Shown: positions 40,070 to 49,456 of the stretch, piece by piece
How positions within the stretch are numbered: position 1 is the first letter of the stretch
Layout: each line of letters begins with the position of its first letter
Origin: Corynebacterium poyangense
GTDB lineage: Bacteria > Actinomycetota > Actinomycetes > Mycobacteriales > Mycobacteriaceae
Length of the DNA: 64,000 bases
Direction: 5' to 3'
NCBI RefSeq assembly: GCF_014522205.1
Contig: NZ_CP046884.1
Location: 1,922,001 to 1,986,000, forward strand
Position numbers and translations under genes: made by a program
Notes under the pieces: generated by a model
What the model saw: the letters and a program-made list of their open reading frames with translations, nothing else
What the model was told of the DNA's origin: nothing
Databases searched by the model: none

Positions 40070-40108
40070 GGTCACGGCCATGTCCAGGGCCTATGAAACA
40101 CTAAGTGC

Positions 40109-40900
40109 GTGAGTAGGAAGAAGAAAACTCTACTGGGCTGGATACGCGTTCGACGTCTCCCCGCGATCCTAGTTGCGCTCCTGGTTGCCATCACCTGGGG
40201 GCAAGGCAAAGAGCAAGATTTTTCTTCACTGCTTCAGCAACTAACTCGTGTTCCCTCACAATTAGCCTCCGAGTTGGAAGCTGAGGATTCCCCAGCAGCA
40301 GCGGAACGCTTCCCGACGGTGGATGCGCATCGCGCCTTCCAAGAGCTTTCTGAGCTCGAGGTGAAAGGTCGAGCCCCGAAAACCGGTTATCAGCGCAACA
40401 TGTTCGGCCAAACCTGGAGCGATGATGTGGACGTGGAGTTCGGCCACAACGGCTGTGACACTAGGAATGACATTTTGCGACGGGATTTACAGGACGTAAG
40501 GCTTAAACCCGGAACTTTTGATTGTGTGGTGCTGTCCGGTCATTTGCTCGATCCGTATTCCGGGAAAGAGATTGATTTTGAGCGTGGCAAAGACAGCAGT
40601 TCTCGGGTGCAAATTGATCATGTGGTGGCGCTTTCCGATGCTTGGCAAAAGGGTGCCCAACAACTAACCCCGGAACAGCGGCGAAACTTTGCTAATGATC
40701 CGCGTAATCTTCTTGCGGTCGATGGTTCCGTTAATCAGGCGAAAGGAGATGGAGACGCCGCTACCTGGCTGCCACCTAATAAGGCTTTCCGGTGCTATTA
40801 CGCTGCTCAACAAGTTCTGGTGAAGTGGAGTTATGGTTTGTGGGTGACCGAATCAGAAAAAGCCGCCTTGGAGCAGCAGCTGCGCAGCTGCCCACAATAG
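40109..40900 (+). CDS. Exported HNH nuclease-like protein (DUF1524)
   Basis: A 263-residue protein. A basic start (SRKKKTLLGWIRVRR) and one hydrophobic stretch at about residues 15-32 look like a signal peptide or membrane anchor. The C-terminal half carries an HNH-type motif: QIDHVVALSDAW near residue 170, then NDPRNLLAV and VNQAKGDGDAATWLP. This matches the DUF1524 family of secreted nucleases common in actinobacteria. It may take part in DNA breakdown outside the membrane. The GTG start follows a short gap after the ligase gene. It converges with pcaJ across 27 bases. Confidence 0.78.
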   Translation: MSRKKKTLLGWIRVRRLPAILVALLVAITWGQGKEQDFSSLLQQLTRVPSQLASELEAEDSPAAAERFPTVDAHRAFQELSELEVKGRAPKTGYQRNMFGQTWSDDVDVEFGHNGCDTRNDILRRDLQDVRLKPGTFDCVVLSGHLLDPYSGKEIDFERGKDSSSRVQIDHVVALSDAWQKGAQQLTPEQRRNFANDPRNLLAVDGSVNQAKGDGDAATWLPPNKAFRCYYAAQQVLVKWSYGLWVTESEKAALEQQLRSCPQ

Positions 40901-40927
40901 CGACACGCGTTATCTGTTCCGCGGCGC

Positions 40928-41566
40928 TTAGTCCGCGACGGTGAAAGGAGCGTCGGTAATTTCCTTAAGCTCTTCTACGCTAACTCCCTCTGCGCATTCC
41001 ACCAAAGTTAAACCGTGAGTATGGTCCACTTGGAACACCGCATGAGAAGTAACAATCATATCCACGCAGCGAGCTCCAGTCAGGGGAAGAGTGCAGGCTT
41101 TAAGGATTTTTGAGGTTCCTTTTTTAGTCAGGTGATCGGTCATCACAATCACCTTCTTCGCTCCGCGCACCAAGTCCATGGCTCCCCCCATGCCGCGGAC
41201 CATTTTCCCTGGGATCATCCAGTTGGCTAGATCTCCAAACTGGGAGACCTCCATGGCACCGAGTACCGCAACATCAACAGTCCGGGAACGAATCATCCCA
41301 AAAGATTCTGAGGAGCTAAAGAAACTCGCACCGGGATTCACCGTAATAGTTTCCTTACCGGCATTTGTTAACTCGGGATCTAGTTCTTCTTCCGTGGGGT
41401 ATGGCCCTACCCCTAGCACCCCGTTTTCCGAGTGAAGAACAACGTCTTTACCTTCCGGGATAAAACCGGGGACCAAGGTAGGCATACCAATCCCTAAGTT
41501 GACGTACTGTCCATCTTCTAATTCTTGGGCTACTCGCACAGCCATTTGTTCTCTACTCCAAGTCAC
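40928..41566 (-). CDS. pcaJ: 3-oxoadipate CoA-transferase subunit B
   Basis: A 212-residue beta subunit. The catalytic Glu lies in [22 protein letters not shown] and [15 protein letters not shown] are typical. With PcaI it moves CoA from succinyl-CoA to 3-oxoadipate. It overlaps pcaI by 4 bases. Confidence 0.94.
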   Translation of the reverse strand: MTWSREQMAVRVAQELEDGQYVNLGIGMPTLVPGFIPEGKDVVLHSENGVLGVGPYPTEEELDPELTNAGKETITVNPGASFFSSSESFGMIRSRTVDVAVLGAMEVSQFGDLANWMIPGKMVRGMGGAMDLVRGAKKVIVMTDHLTKKGTSKILKACTLPLTGARCVDMIVTSHAVFQVDHTHGLTLVECAEGVSVEELKEITDAPFTVAD

Positions 41567-42306
41567 TGGCGCACCTTCTTAATCTCGATGGGGGTTTCTT
41601 GCGGACCAACTTCTACGACCCGTTGAACATAAATGCCGGGAACGTGGATCTCATCTGGATCTAGTGCTGGCACAATCTCTTCGACCTGCGCGATGGTCAC
41701 CTTGGCGCATCGCGCAGCATCCGGATTAAAGTTTCGCGCAGTTTTGGAAAAAACTAGGTTTCCAGCCTGATCTGCTTTCTTGGCGTGCACCAAAGCGAAA
41801 TCAGCGTTGATTGCTTCTTCGAGCACAAAAAGTTCACCGTTGAACTCACGAGTCTCTTTTGGTTTTGATAACTCGGCTACGCTTCCGTCGGGATTATGCC
41901 GCACCGGGATACCACCGTCAGCAACGGGGGTGTTAACTCCAGCAGTCGTGTAAAAGGCGGGAATACCAGCACCCCCGGCGCGCATCCTTTCGGCCAAAGT
42001 TCCCTGAGGGGTAAATTCAACAGCAATTTCGCCAGCAAAGTACTGACGTGCGTACTCCTTGTTGTAGCCGATATAGGATCCGATTGTCCGAGAGATCCGA
42101 TGGTCAGCCAGCAAAATCCCTAAACCCTGACCGTCTGCCCCACAGTTATTGGAGATAATGGTGAGGTCTGTAGCCCCTTGACTGTGCAATGCCTCGATCA
42201 GGCGGACGGGAACTCCGACCAGGCCGAATCCGCCTACGGCGATGGAAGCGCCGGAAGGAATATCGGCCACGGCTTCTTGTGGCGAAGGCACTGTCTTGTC
42301 AATCAT
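41563..42306 (-). CDS. pcaI: 3-oxoadipate CoA-transferase subunit A
   Basis: A 247-residue alpha subunit ([35 protein letters not shown]). It starts the pcaIJ operon, divergent from pcaR. TACACT (42314-42319) lies 7 bases before the ATG and TTGTGC (42337-42342) a further 17 bases up, giving a good promoter and probably a leaderless mRNA. A PcaR-like operator sits over the spacer and the -35. Confidence 0.94.
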   Translation of the reverse strand: MIDKTVPSPQEAVADIPSGASIAVGGFGLVGVPVRLIEALHSQGATDLTIISNNCGADGQGLGILLADHRISRTIGSYIGYNKEYARQYFAGEIAVEFTPQGTLAERMRAGGAGIPAFYTTAGVNTPVADGGIPVRHNPDGSVAELSKPKETREFNGELFVLEEAINADFALVHAKKADQAGNLVFSKTARNFNPDAARCAKVTIAQVEEIVPALDPDEIHVPGIYVQRVVEVGPQETPIEIKKVRQ

Positions 42307-42313
42307 GAAAGGT

Positions 42314-42342
42314 AGTGTACACTTAGTTCATATATTGCACAA
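42314..42342 (-). promoter_or_regulatory. Promoter of pcaIJ
   Basis: On the minus strand TTGTGC, 17 bases, then TACACT, then 7 bases to the pcaI ATG. The spacer and -35 overlap the putative operator at 42326-42340. Confidence 0.6.
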
Positions 42343-42359
42343 TTGTTCTATATACGAAC
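42326..42359. promoter_or_regulatory. Putative PcaR operators between pcaI and pcaR
   Basis: Two adjacent 15-base sites: GTTCATATATTGCAC (42326-42340) and GTTCTATATACGAAC (42345-42359), the second a near-perfect palindrome. Both begin with GTTC and have an AT-rich centre, as in sites of IclR-family PcaR/PobR proteins. The motif ATATATTGCA recurs before pcaH. Confidence 0.55.
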
Positions 42360-42375
42360 ATTTGGGAGGTTCTTT

Positions 42376-43194
42376 GTGAGGCACACATCCGCCAGAGATT
42401 CCTCAACCATTACTCCGGTCCAATCTCTCATCCGGGGGTTAGCCGTAATCCAAACCTTTGGTGCGGAACGCCCCCGTCAAACCCTGACCCAAGTTGCCGA
42501 AGCTACCGGCCTTGCCCGAGCCACTGCTCGACGTTTCTTACACACCTTGGTACAGCTTGGCTTTGCTGCCACCGACGGTCATGAATTCTGGCTTACTCCC
42601 CGAATTCTCAGCCTCGGCACCGCCTATCTCTCTGGCTTAGGGCTACCCGCTCTGGCTCAGCCTCGGCTCGAACAGCTCTCCCGACAACTTAATGAGTCTG
42701 TCTCTATGGCTGTTCTTGATAACACTGACGTGGTGTATGTCAATCGGGTGGCCGTGCGTCGAATCATGACGGTCGGAATTACCATTGGCTCCCGATTCCC
42801 CGCTTACGCCACCTCAATGGGGCGCGTATTACTTGCCGACCTCAGCGATAAGGAACTCAAAGAGCATCTTGACCAGGTTGACATAACCAAAATTGCACCT
42901 AATACCCTCACTGACTCCAAGACCATTATGAAACGGATCCGTGAGGTCAAAAACCAAGGATGGTGCATTGTAGATCAGGAATTGGAAGCGGGATTGCGGT
43001 CATTAGCGGCCCCGGTGCGCAATGCTGAGGGGCGCGTAGTCGCAGCCATTAATACCTCAACCCAGACCGCTGTCCACGATCTGGCCACCCTCCACGAGAA
43101 ATTCCTACCCGCACTTTTAGAAACAGCTCATGCCATTAGTGAAGATTTGACAGCTACCGGAAAGGATTACCATGACGTCAACTCATGCCGATAA
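42376..43194 (+). CDS. pcaR: IclR-family regulator of the beta-ketoadipate pathway
   Basis: A 272-residue regulator; the GTG at 42376 has GGGAGG 6 bases upstream and fits better than the longer open frame. The N-terminal winged helix is clear (QSLIRGLAVIQTF, ATGLARATARRFLHTL), followed by an IclR effector domain (NTDVVYVNRVAVRRIM, GSRFPAYATSMGRVLL). Divergent from pcaIJ and first in an operon with pcaF, pcaD, a flavoprotein and a LysR gene. Its end overlaps the pcaF start by 23 bases. In relatives PcaR responds to pathway intermediates. Confidence 0.9.
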   Translation: MRHTSARDSSTITPVQSLIRGLAVIQTFGAERPRQTLTQVAEATGLARATARRFLHTLVQLGFAATDGHEFWLTPRILSLGTAYLSGLGLPALAQPRLEQLSRQLNESVSMAVLDNTDVVYVNRVAVRRIMTVGITIGSRFPAYATSMGRVLLADLSDKELKEHLDQVDITKIAPNTLTDSKTIMKRIREVKNQGWCIVDQELEAGLRSLAAPVRNAEGRVVAAINTSTQTAVHDLATLHEKFLPALLETAHAISEDLTATGKDYHDVNSCR

Positions 43195-44377
43195 CGCCAT
43201 TGTTCTCTGCCACCCCTTACGCACCCCGGTGGGACGCTATGGCGGCTCTCTGCGATCGGTACCGGTACAGGATCTCGCCACCATCGTGGTCCAAGAAATT
43301 ATTTCCCGGGCAGGCGAAAACATTAAACCCGAAATCGACGATTTAATTTTAGGACAAGCAACTCCTGGCAGCGCCGCTCCCGCTTTGGGTCGAGTTGTTG
43401 CCCTCGACAGCGGTCTTGACCATGTCCCAGGCATGCAACTAGACCGGCGATGTGGCTCTGGACTCCAAGCCATCGGCACCGCCGCCGCACATATCCAAGC
43501 TGGTGCGGCCGAACTCATCATTGCCGGCGGGGCAGAATCGATGTCCCGCGCAGAATACTCCGTAGACTCCGACATTCGATGGGGAATTAAAGGCGGAAAC
43601 CTCAAGCTTAAAGACCGCCTTGCGGAAGGGCGCGAAACAGCTGGCGGCAAGAACCACCCCATTCTAGGCGGCATGATTGAGACTGCCGAAAACCTCCGGG
43701 AAGAATACAATATTGCCCGCGAGCCACAAGATCAAATGGCAGTGGAATCACATCAGCGCGCCGTCGCCGCACAGGAAGATGGGCGCTTGGCGGAAGAAAT
43801 CGTCGCCGTCGGCGACGTCACTAAAGATGAACACCCCCGTCCGGGATCCACGCTGGAGAAACTCTCCACCCTGCGGCCAGTGATGAAGAACAAGGAAGGC
43901 TCAACCGTCACCGCTGGCAACGCCTCAGGCCAAAATGATGGCGCCGCAGCGGTGATTGTGACTACCGCTAAGAAAGCTCAAGAAATAGGACTACCCATCG
44001 CAGCGGTGCTGCGCGGCTGGGCGGTAGCGGCGGTAGAGCCAGAACGCATGGGAATTGGTCCAGTTCCCGCTACCGCCAAGGTGCTAGAGAGGCTTGGCTT
44101 GAGCCTGGAGGACATGGATCTCATCGAACTCAATGAGGCCTTCGCCGCCCAAGCTCTAGCAGTCCTCCAGGAGTGGGGTATCTCCCCCGATGATCCCCGA
44201 CTCAACCCTCAAGGTTCAGGAATTTCCCTAGGGCACCCGGTAGGGGCGACGGGAGCTCGGCTGGTAGTTAGCGCTGCGCATCAACTGAATCGGAACAACC
44301 AAAAGCTCGCGCTCGTGACTATGTGCATTGGCGGGGGCCAGGGTATTGCTGCGGTTATCGAAAACCCGAACGCCTAA
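43172..44377 (+). CDS. pcaF: 3-oxoadipyl-CoA thiolase
   Basis: A 401-residue thiolase that splits 3-oxoadipyl-CoA into succinyl-CoA and acetyl-CoA, the last step of the pathway. The acylated Cys is in LDRRCGSGLQAI, the conserved His in ISLGHPVGATGAR, and the second catalytic Cys in TMCIGGGQG. GGAAAGGA lies before the ATG, inside the end of pcaR. It is followed by pcaD after 16 bases. Confidence 0.94.
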   Translation: MTSTHADNAIVLCHPLRTPVGRYGGSLRSVPVQDLATIVVQEIISRAGENIKPEIDDLILGQATPGSAAPALGRVVALDSGLDHVPGMQLDRRCGSGLQAIGTAAAHIQAGAAELIIAGGAESMSRAEYSVDSDIRWGIKGGNLKLKDRLAEGRETAGGKNHPILGGMIETAENLREEYNIAREPQDQMAVESHQRAVAAQEDGRLAEEIVAVGDVTKDEHPRPGSTLEKLSTLRPVMKNKEGSTVTAGNASGQNDGAAAVIVTTAKKAQEIGLPIAAVLRGWAVAAVEPERMGIGPVPATAKVLERLGLSLEDMDLIELNEAFAAQALAVLQEWGISPDDPRLNPQGSGISLGHPVGATGARLVVSAAHQLNRNNQKLALVTMCIGGGQGIAAVIENPNA

Positions 44378-44393
44378 AACCTAAGGAGAAAAA

Positions 44394-45122
44394 ATGCCTG
44401 TGCTGCACCACAAACGCTATGGAGCCGGACAACCGGTGGTGTTTTTAGGGTCAGTTGCTTCCACGTTGGAGATGTGGGAACCTCAACTAAACGCCCTCAG
44501 TCATAGCTATGATGTCATAGCCCTTGACCACCGAGGACACGGGGAATCACCCCTTATTGATGCCCCGACAAGTGTGGCCGAGCTGGCCGAGGACGTTCTA
44601 GAAACCTTGGACCAGTTAGACGTCGAGCGCTTTTCCGTAGTGGGATTATCTCTGGGAGGCGCGGTGGCGCAGCACTTATCTGAGCACAGTGGCCGGGTGG
44701 AACGAGCAGTATTAATGTGCACAGCTCCAAAATTCGGTGAGGAATCCACCTGGCGAGAGCGCGAAAAATTGACCCGAGAACAAGGTATAGCTCCGATGGT
44801 CGATGCCATTTCAGGATTGTGGTTCAGCAAAGAATTCGCTCAACAGCAACCTGCAACCGTAGACCGGTTCCGCACAATGATAGCGGGCATCTCCGGGATT
44901 GGATATGCCGCATGTTGCACCGCGCTTGCCGTCTTTGATCGGCGCACCTCCCCCGCCCTTCCAGTCCCCACCCTCACTATTGCGGGGGATCAGGACGCTT
45001 CGACGCCGCCGGATGTCGTAGCACAATTAGGCAGTAACTCTCTCGTAGTGCGTGGTGGGCATGTTCCCACCATTGAGTCACCGGAAGAAATTAACCGAGC
45101 CCTGATCGAATTTCTTGGATGA
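44394..45122 (+). CDS. pcaD: 3-oxoadipate enol-lactonase
   Basis: A 242-residue alpha/beta hydrolase. The nucleophile elbow is VGLSLGGAV, the Asp is in IAGDQDASTPP and the His in VRGGHVPTIE. It opens beta-ketoadipate enol-lactone made by PcaC. Some relatives are fused to PcaC (PcaL); here PcaC is a separate gene 11 kb away. Confidence 0.92.
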   Translation: MPVLHHKRYGAGQPVVFLGSVASTLEMWEPQLNALSHSYDVIALDHRGHGESPLIDAPTSVAELAEDVLETLDQLDVERFSVVGLSLGGAVAQHLSEHSGRVERAVLMCTAPKFGEESTWREREKLTREQGIAPMVDAISGLWFSKEFAQQQPATVDRFRTMIAGISGIGYAACCTALAVFDRRTSPALPVPTLTIAGDQDASTPPDVVAQLGSNSLVVRGGHVPTIESPEEINRALIEFLG

Positions 45123-45132
45123 GTGATGCAAA

Positions 45133-46908
45133 TTGAATGAGAAGAAGATTGCTCCACTCCGCCCAGGTAATGCGAAGTCGTTGCCACAAAAAGTCGACTT
45201 AGTGGTGGTTGGCAGTGGCGCGGGCGGGCTTAGTACTGCCACAATCGCCACCCACTACGGACTCAGTGTGCTCATCGTCGAGAAGTCGGAGTACATCGGG
45301 GGAACCACCGCATATTCAGCAGGCACCTGTTGGGCGCCGGGTAATAAATTCCAGACATCCCCCGACCGAATTCAAGCATCAGAATACCTTGATCAGGTGG
45401 TAGGAGATAAAGCACCTCGGGAACTACGAGAGGCATATCTTGATGCAGTTCCACAAGTCATATCAGAACTGGAATCGCTAGACGTACACTTTCTGCATTC
45501 CCCAGCAGTAGTTGATTATCACAGCGAAATTGATGGTGCTGGATGTACCGGCCGGGCTTTAGAACCCGAGCCCTATGATGGTCGCCGTCTCCATCGAGAA
45601 GCTTTTGCTGCAATACGACCTCCCGTACCAGAGTTCGCCTTGTTTGGGGGCAAGCTCATGATTCGGAGGCCGGAAGTCAACATCCTCCTCGGTCTGTTTA
45701 GTAAGAAACCCGCATCAACTCTTTCCGCCATGAGTACTGCGTTTCGTCTTGGCCTGCGATATGTGATCGACCGGCTACGAGGGTGGCCACGAGGTACTCG
45801 CCTAGTTATGGGCAACGCTTTAATAGCTTCTCTATACCAAAGCGCTACCAAACGCGGCGCCATAGTCGCAGTAAGCGCAGAGCCTAAACGAATCTATCGA
45901 GAAGGCAAAGCTATTACCAGCCTTGATATTTCCTTTGATGGAAATACTCACAACGTCAAGGTGAATCGAGGCATCGTACTCGCGGCTGGCGGGTTTCCCC
46001 AATCCCCTGAGTTGAAAAAGCAATTACTCCCCGAACCAACTCCTCAATTTAGCCGAGCCGCAGAATCGTGTACTGGGGATACTCATGTCCTCGCCCAAGA
46101 GGTTGGCGCGGTTCTTGATGGAGGCTTTGATAATGCACTATGGTTTCCGTCATCTATCGCAAGTCGGCGAGACGGAACACGCTCCGTTTTCCCACATATT
46201 TGGGATCGTGGACGGCCAGGCCTCATTGCAGTTAATTCACGAGGGAAAAGGTTTGTCGATGAGTCCTGCTCATATCATCGGTTTGTTCGCGCAATGTATG
46301 GAGAAAACAAAACCTCGCAAGCAATTCCCACTTGGTTAATTTTTGATTCGCGAACATTGCAACACTACGGCATGGGAAGAATTACTATGCCTCATCTCCC
46401 GAAGATTTTCCTCCGCAATGCAAAACGCTCAGGGTATCTCCACTGCGGAAAGACAATTAAGGATTTAGCTCAAAAAATAAATGTTAACGAAAATAACCTT
46501 GCCGAAACCCTAAATCAATGGAATAAAAATTGCGAAAAAGGAGTTGATCCCTTATTCCATAAAGGTGAGAGTGCTTTTGGTTTAGCGGCAGGTGATTCTG
46601 AGTCGCCAATAAATCCGAATTTAGGACCTATTGATAAAGCACCTTTCTATGCCATCGCAGTTTATCCAACCCCATTGGCCACAACTTACGGAATCATCAC
46701 AAATACCTCCGCACAAGCTTTAGACAAAGACGGCGAGCCCATCCCAGGTCTATACGCGGTTGGAACTGACGCCCGCGGCATCATGGGTGCAGAGTACCCC
46801 GGCGCTGGAGTTCAAGTTGGTTCAGCTCTCGTATCAGGCTGGCAAGCAGCCCAACATGCCGCTCGTTCTTCTATAGGTTCTGCGGAACAGGATCCTAGGA
46901 AAGACTAG
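45133..46908 (+). CDS. KSTD-like FAD-dependent dehydrogenase A
   Basis: A 591-residue flavoprotein of the fumarate-reductase / 3-ketosteroid delta1-dehydrogenase family. The FAD-binding motif is [15 protein letters not shown], then [37 protein letters not shown] and [10 protein letters not shown] lie in the middle, and [12 protein letters not shown] near the C-terminus is the Y-P-x-x-G motif found in ketosteroid dehydrogenases. The GTxGG string seen in copies B and C is replaced here by TTYGI. The TTG start at 45133 lacks a clear ribosome site. It is in the pcaR-F-D operon, 10 bases after pcaD, so it probably serves catabolism of a ring compound that feeds protocatechuate; substrate unknown. 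Confidence 0.82.
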   Translation: MNEKKIAPLRPGNAKSLPQKVDLVVVGSGAGGLSTATIATHYGLSVLIVEKSEYIGGTTAYSAGTCWAPGNKFQTSPDRIQASEYLDQVVGDKAPRELREAYLDAVPQVISELESLDVHFLHSPAVVDYHSEIDGAGCTGRALEPEPYDGRRLHREAFAAIRPPVPEFALFGGKLMIRRPEVNILLGLFSKKPASTLSAMSTAFRLGLRYVIDRLRGWPRGTRLVMGNALIASLYQSATKRGAIVAVSAEPKRIYREGKAITSLDISFDGNTHNVKVNRGIVLAAGGFPQSPELKKQLLPEPTPQFSRAAESCTGDTHVLAQEVGAVLDGGFDNALWFPSSIASRRDGTRSVFPHIWDRGRPGLIAVNSRGKRFVDESCSYHRFVRAMYGENKTSQAIPTWLIFDSRTLQHYGMGRITMPHLPKIFLRNAKRSGYLHCGKTIKDLAQKINVNENNLAETLNQWNKNCEKGVDPLFHKGESAFGLAAGDSESPINPNLGPIDKAPFYAIAVYPTPLATTYGIITNTSAQALDKDGEPIPGLYAVGTDARGIMGAEYPGAGVQVGSALVSGWQAAQHAARSSIGSAEQDPRKD

Positions 46909-46916
46909 TCAAGGAG

Positions 46917-47825
46917 ATGGCACCCTATCCCCGTATTGACAGTTTTTGGCTTGAAGCCTTCCTAGCTGTAGCTGAAGATCTACATTTTGGTAAAGCATCA
47001 CAGCGCCTATCCATAGGACAATCCCCACTCAGTCAAATCATCAAACGCTTAGAAAGGCAATTGGGGGTCGCGCTATTCGACCGTTCTACTAGACAAGTGA
47101 GATTGACGCCCGCCGGCCATGCTTTTCTTTCTGACGCACAATCGTTACTTTTTGACCTTCGATTAGGAGTCGAACGGGCCCAATTGGCAAGTGGCGAGAT
47201 ACACGGAGCTATACGCGTATCTTTCTCAGGATTTATGAACCATTCTACTTTGCCGTCACTGGTGGTTCAGGTCCGGAACCGCTATCCCAACATTGAGTTG
47301 CAATGTACGCACCGATTATTATCCGGCGAAGCGATATCAGCCCTGGAAAATGATCTAGTGGACATTGCTTTCATTGGTTTACCTGTTACTTCTCCGTTAA
47401 TTTCAACTCTTCCAATAGCTGCAGAGCAACATTTTCTCTTGATTCCCGAGAACCACCCCCTGAGGGAACTTAATCGAAAGAGCTGTCGCTTTGAGGAGTT
47501 AAAAGAAGAAAAATTTATTACCACTCCTGCAGATCAGGGGTCTACTTTGCGTCGAATACTCGACAACACTGCACAAAACGCAGGGTGGGAGCCAACAGTG
47601 GTACATGAGGTGGCAGATGCAGCGTTAGTCATGGCGTTTGTATCTCGTGGTTTGGGTGTGGCAATGGTTCCCGAGTGCCTTCAGCAAGTAAAACCCAAAA
47701 GAACCGTAGCCATACCTATTGAAGATGTTCCTCCACTCCATTCTGCTTTAGCATGGCGGAGTGGTAATGAATCCCAGGTAGTGGCTGCGGTGATCGAATG
47801 TGCCAAGGAAACTTGGCCGTCATAG
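46917..47825 (+). CDS. LysR-family transcriptional regulator
   Basis: A 302-residue LysR-type regulator: winged helix at residues 8-66 (FLAVAEDLHFGKASQRLSIG, SQIIKRLERQLG), then the effector-binding domain. It is the last gene of the pcaR-F-D-flavoprotein operon, 8 bases after flavoprotein A, and not divergent from any gene, so its target is not clear from position. Candidates are the YciI operon, where a 12-base palindrome lies at 50858, or the qsu-like genes, which in C. glutamicum are under the LysR-type QsuR. AAGGAG touches the ATG directly, an unusual spacing. It converges with flavoprotein B, the stops being 2 bases apart. Confidence 0.87.
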   Translation: MAPYPRIDSFWLEAFLAVAEDLHFGKASQRLSIGQSPLSQIIKRLERQLGVALFDRSTRQVRLTPAGHAFLSDAQSLLFDLRLGVERAQLASGEIHGAIRVSFSGFMNHSTLPSLVVQVRNRYPNIELQCTHRLLSGEAISALENDLVDIAFIGLPVTSPLISTLPIAAEQHFLLIPENHPLRELNRKSCRFEELKEEKFITTPADQGSTLRRILDNTAQNAGWEPTVVHEVADAALVMAFVSRGLGVAMVPECLQQVKPKRTVAIPIEDVPPLHSALAWRSGNESQVVAAVIECAKETWPS

Positions 47826-47827
47826 GA

Positions 47828-49447
47828 CTAGGTTCTTGTTAGGCTTTCCGCTACAGCGAAAGCACGCACCATTGCTGCACCAAGAGTTGCTCCTCCCCCC
47901 GGATATGCTCCCTGGAATATGGTGCTAGAGCAATTTCCTGCAGCCCACAGCCCGGGAATCGGATTACCTTCAGGATCCAACACACGCCCGTCTAGGCTTA
48001 CCTTAATACCGCCAGCTGTACCCAAGGTGCCAGGATATATCTGAACCGCATAAAAAGGAGGGGTCTTCAGCGGGGCCAAGCATGGATTTGGAGACTGTCG
48101 GGGATCACCTAAGTGTCGGTCTTCGTCTGTTTCGCCACGATGGAATTCCGGATCCTTTCCGTCGACGGCATGTCGATTAAAATTGGATACTGTATCTTCC
48201 AATCCTTGCCCATCTACCTGAATAGCCCCAGCCAATTCCTTTAGCGAGCCTCGCTGAATAAACCATGGCAATGGTTTTCCGGGTGTTGACCCGCTTAAAG
48301 AATAACGTTGAATATACCGATCATCGACTATCAACCAGGCTGGAATATTTTCCCAATCTCCTGTTGCTGGGTCTGTATTTATAAATATTCTATTTAGGTC
48401 ATGGTAATTAAGAGCCTCGTTAATAAACCTTTTCCCTTTCGAATTAATCAAAATTGCACCAGGAAGAGTCATTTCAACGTTCCCCATTCGCCCTCCCTGA
48501 ACACCGTCATATTGGGAATCAGGAGGGCAGATTACCGGCACTCCCCACAAAGCTTGAGTATTTTCAATATCCGCACCCAATTTTAGTGCAAGGTAAAGCC
48601 CATCACCTTCGTTTGAAGGGGCTGAAATGGGAGTAATTGGATAGGGTAAGAGATTCTCACGTAAATGCGAATTCCACTCAAATCCCCCAGAAGCTATGAT
48701 CACATTTCTACTTACAATCGTTGTCTGAATGTCTCCTGCTAAGGTCACCTCATACTCCGAATCAGATATCCTGTGGAGTGATTTGACGGAAGTACCTCGA
48801 ACAATGTCTACCCCCTTTTCCAAGGCAGACACTATAAGCGCCCCTGCTAAAGCTCCACCCATCGTCCGGATATTATTGGCCGCCCGCCATTCTAAAAGCT
48901 CCTGATCAGGTAATGCTCCCGATAGTTGATCTCGTTCTGCCATTGAAATCAAAGGGAAGTACGTTGGCGGGCGGAGAATCTCTGCAACCTCAGGCCATGG
49001 CTTCAAGTCAAAAGGTGCGTTATCTAAACCTCGTCCGGTCTTAGCTCCCGGAGCCGAACCATGATAATCAGGACGGGAGAGGGGCTGCAGACGGACTCTG
49101 CTATTAGCAATTAACCAGTGGATAAAACGCCTCCCAGTATTGACATACCAGTCAATCTGAGTTTCTGACATAAGGTTGTTAGTGACCGCAGCTAGGTACT
49201 CCTTAGCGGCCACGACATCATCTATCCAACCCGCCTCCTCCATGAGGTGATTGTTAGGGATCCACGAAACACCGCCACCGGCAGCTGTGGTACCGCCAAG
49301 AAATGATGATTTCTCCACAACCAATACCGACTTACCATTTTGACTCACACGAAGAGCAGAAACCATGCCAGCTGCCCCGGAGCCAATAACCAGAACATCT
49401 AACTGTTTTTCTCTATTAGGGAGTTCCGAAAGGCTTGAAAATAGCAT
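47828..49447 (-). CDS. KSTD-like FAD-dependent dehydrogenase B
   Basis: A 539-residue paralogue of flavoproteins A and C. DVLVIGSGAAGMVSAL and VEKSSFLGGTTAAGGGVSW bind FAD; NEALNYHDLNRIF lies in the middle; TLGTAGGIKVS and QGAYPGGGATLGAAM near the end match ketosteroid-dehydrogenase-type motifs most closely of the three copies. Last of a three-gene operon after a YciI-like protein and a zinc alcohol dehydrogenase, with AGGA before the ATG. One sensible reading is alcohol to ketone by the dehydrogenase, then ring desaturation by this enzyme; 4-oxocyclohexanecarboxylate desaturases of Sinomonas cyclohexanicum belong to this broad family. Substrate not proven. Confidence 0.82.
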   Translation of the reverse strand: MLFSSLSELPNREKQLDVLVIGSGAAGMVSALRVSQNGKSVLVVEKSSFLGGTTAAGGGVSWIPNNHLMEEAGWIDDVVAAKEYLAAVTNNLMSETQIDWYVNTGRRFIHWLIANSRVRLQPLSRPDYHGSAPGAKTGRGLDNAPFDLKPWPEVAEILRPPTYFPLISMAERDQLSGALPDQELLEWRAANNIRTMGGALAGALIVSALEKGVDIVRGTSVKSLHRISDSEYEVTLAGDIQTTIVSRNVIIASGGFEWNSHLRENLLPYPITPISAPSNEGDGLYLALKLGADIENTQALWGVPVICPPDSQYDGVQGGRMGNVEMTLPGAILINSKGKRFINEALNYHDLNRIFINTDPATGDWENIPAWLIVDDRYIQRYSLSGSTPGKPLPWFIQRGSLKELAGAIQVDGQGLEDTVSNFNRHAVDGKDPEFHRGETDEDRHLGDPRQSPNPCLAPLKTPPFYAVQIYPGTLGTAGGIKVSLDGRVLDPEGNPIPGLWAAGNCSSTIFQGAYPGGGATLGAAMVRAFAVAESLTRT

Positions 49448-49456
49448 ATCGTTTTC

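Noticed and set aside
43237..43710. 157-codon frame opposite pcaF
   Set aside because: Shadow frame; pcaF is full length with all catalytic motifs.
45133..49447. Steroid degradation as the role of the KSTD-like flavoproteins
   Set aside because: No other steroid gene is present and all neighbours belong to aromatic or hydroaromatic acid catabolism.
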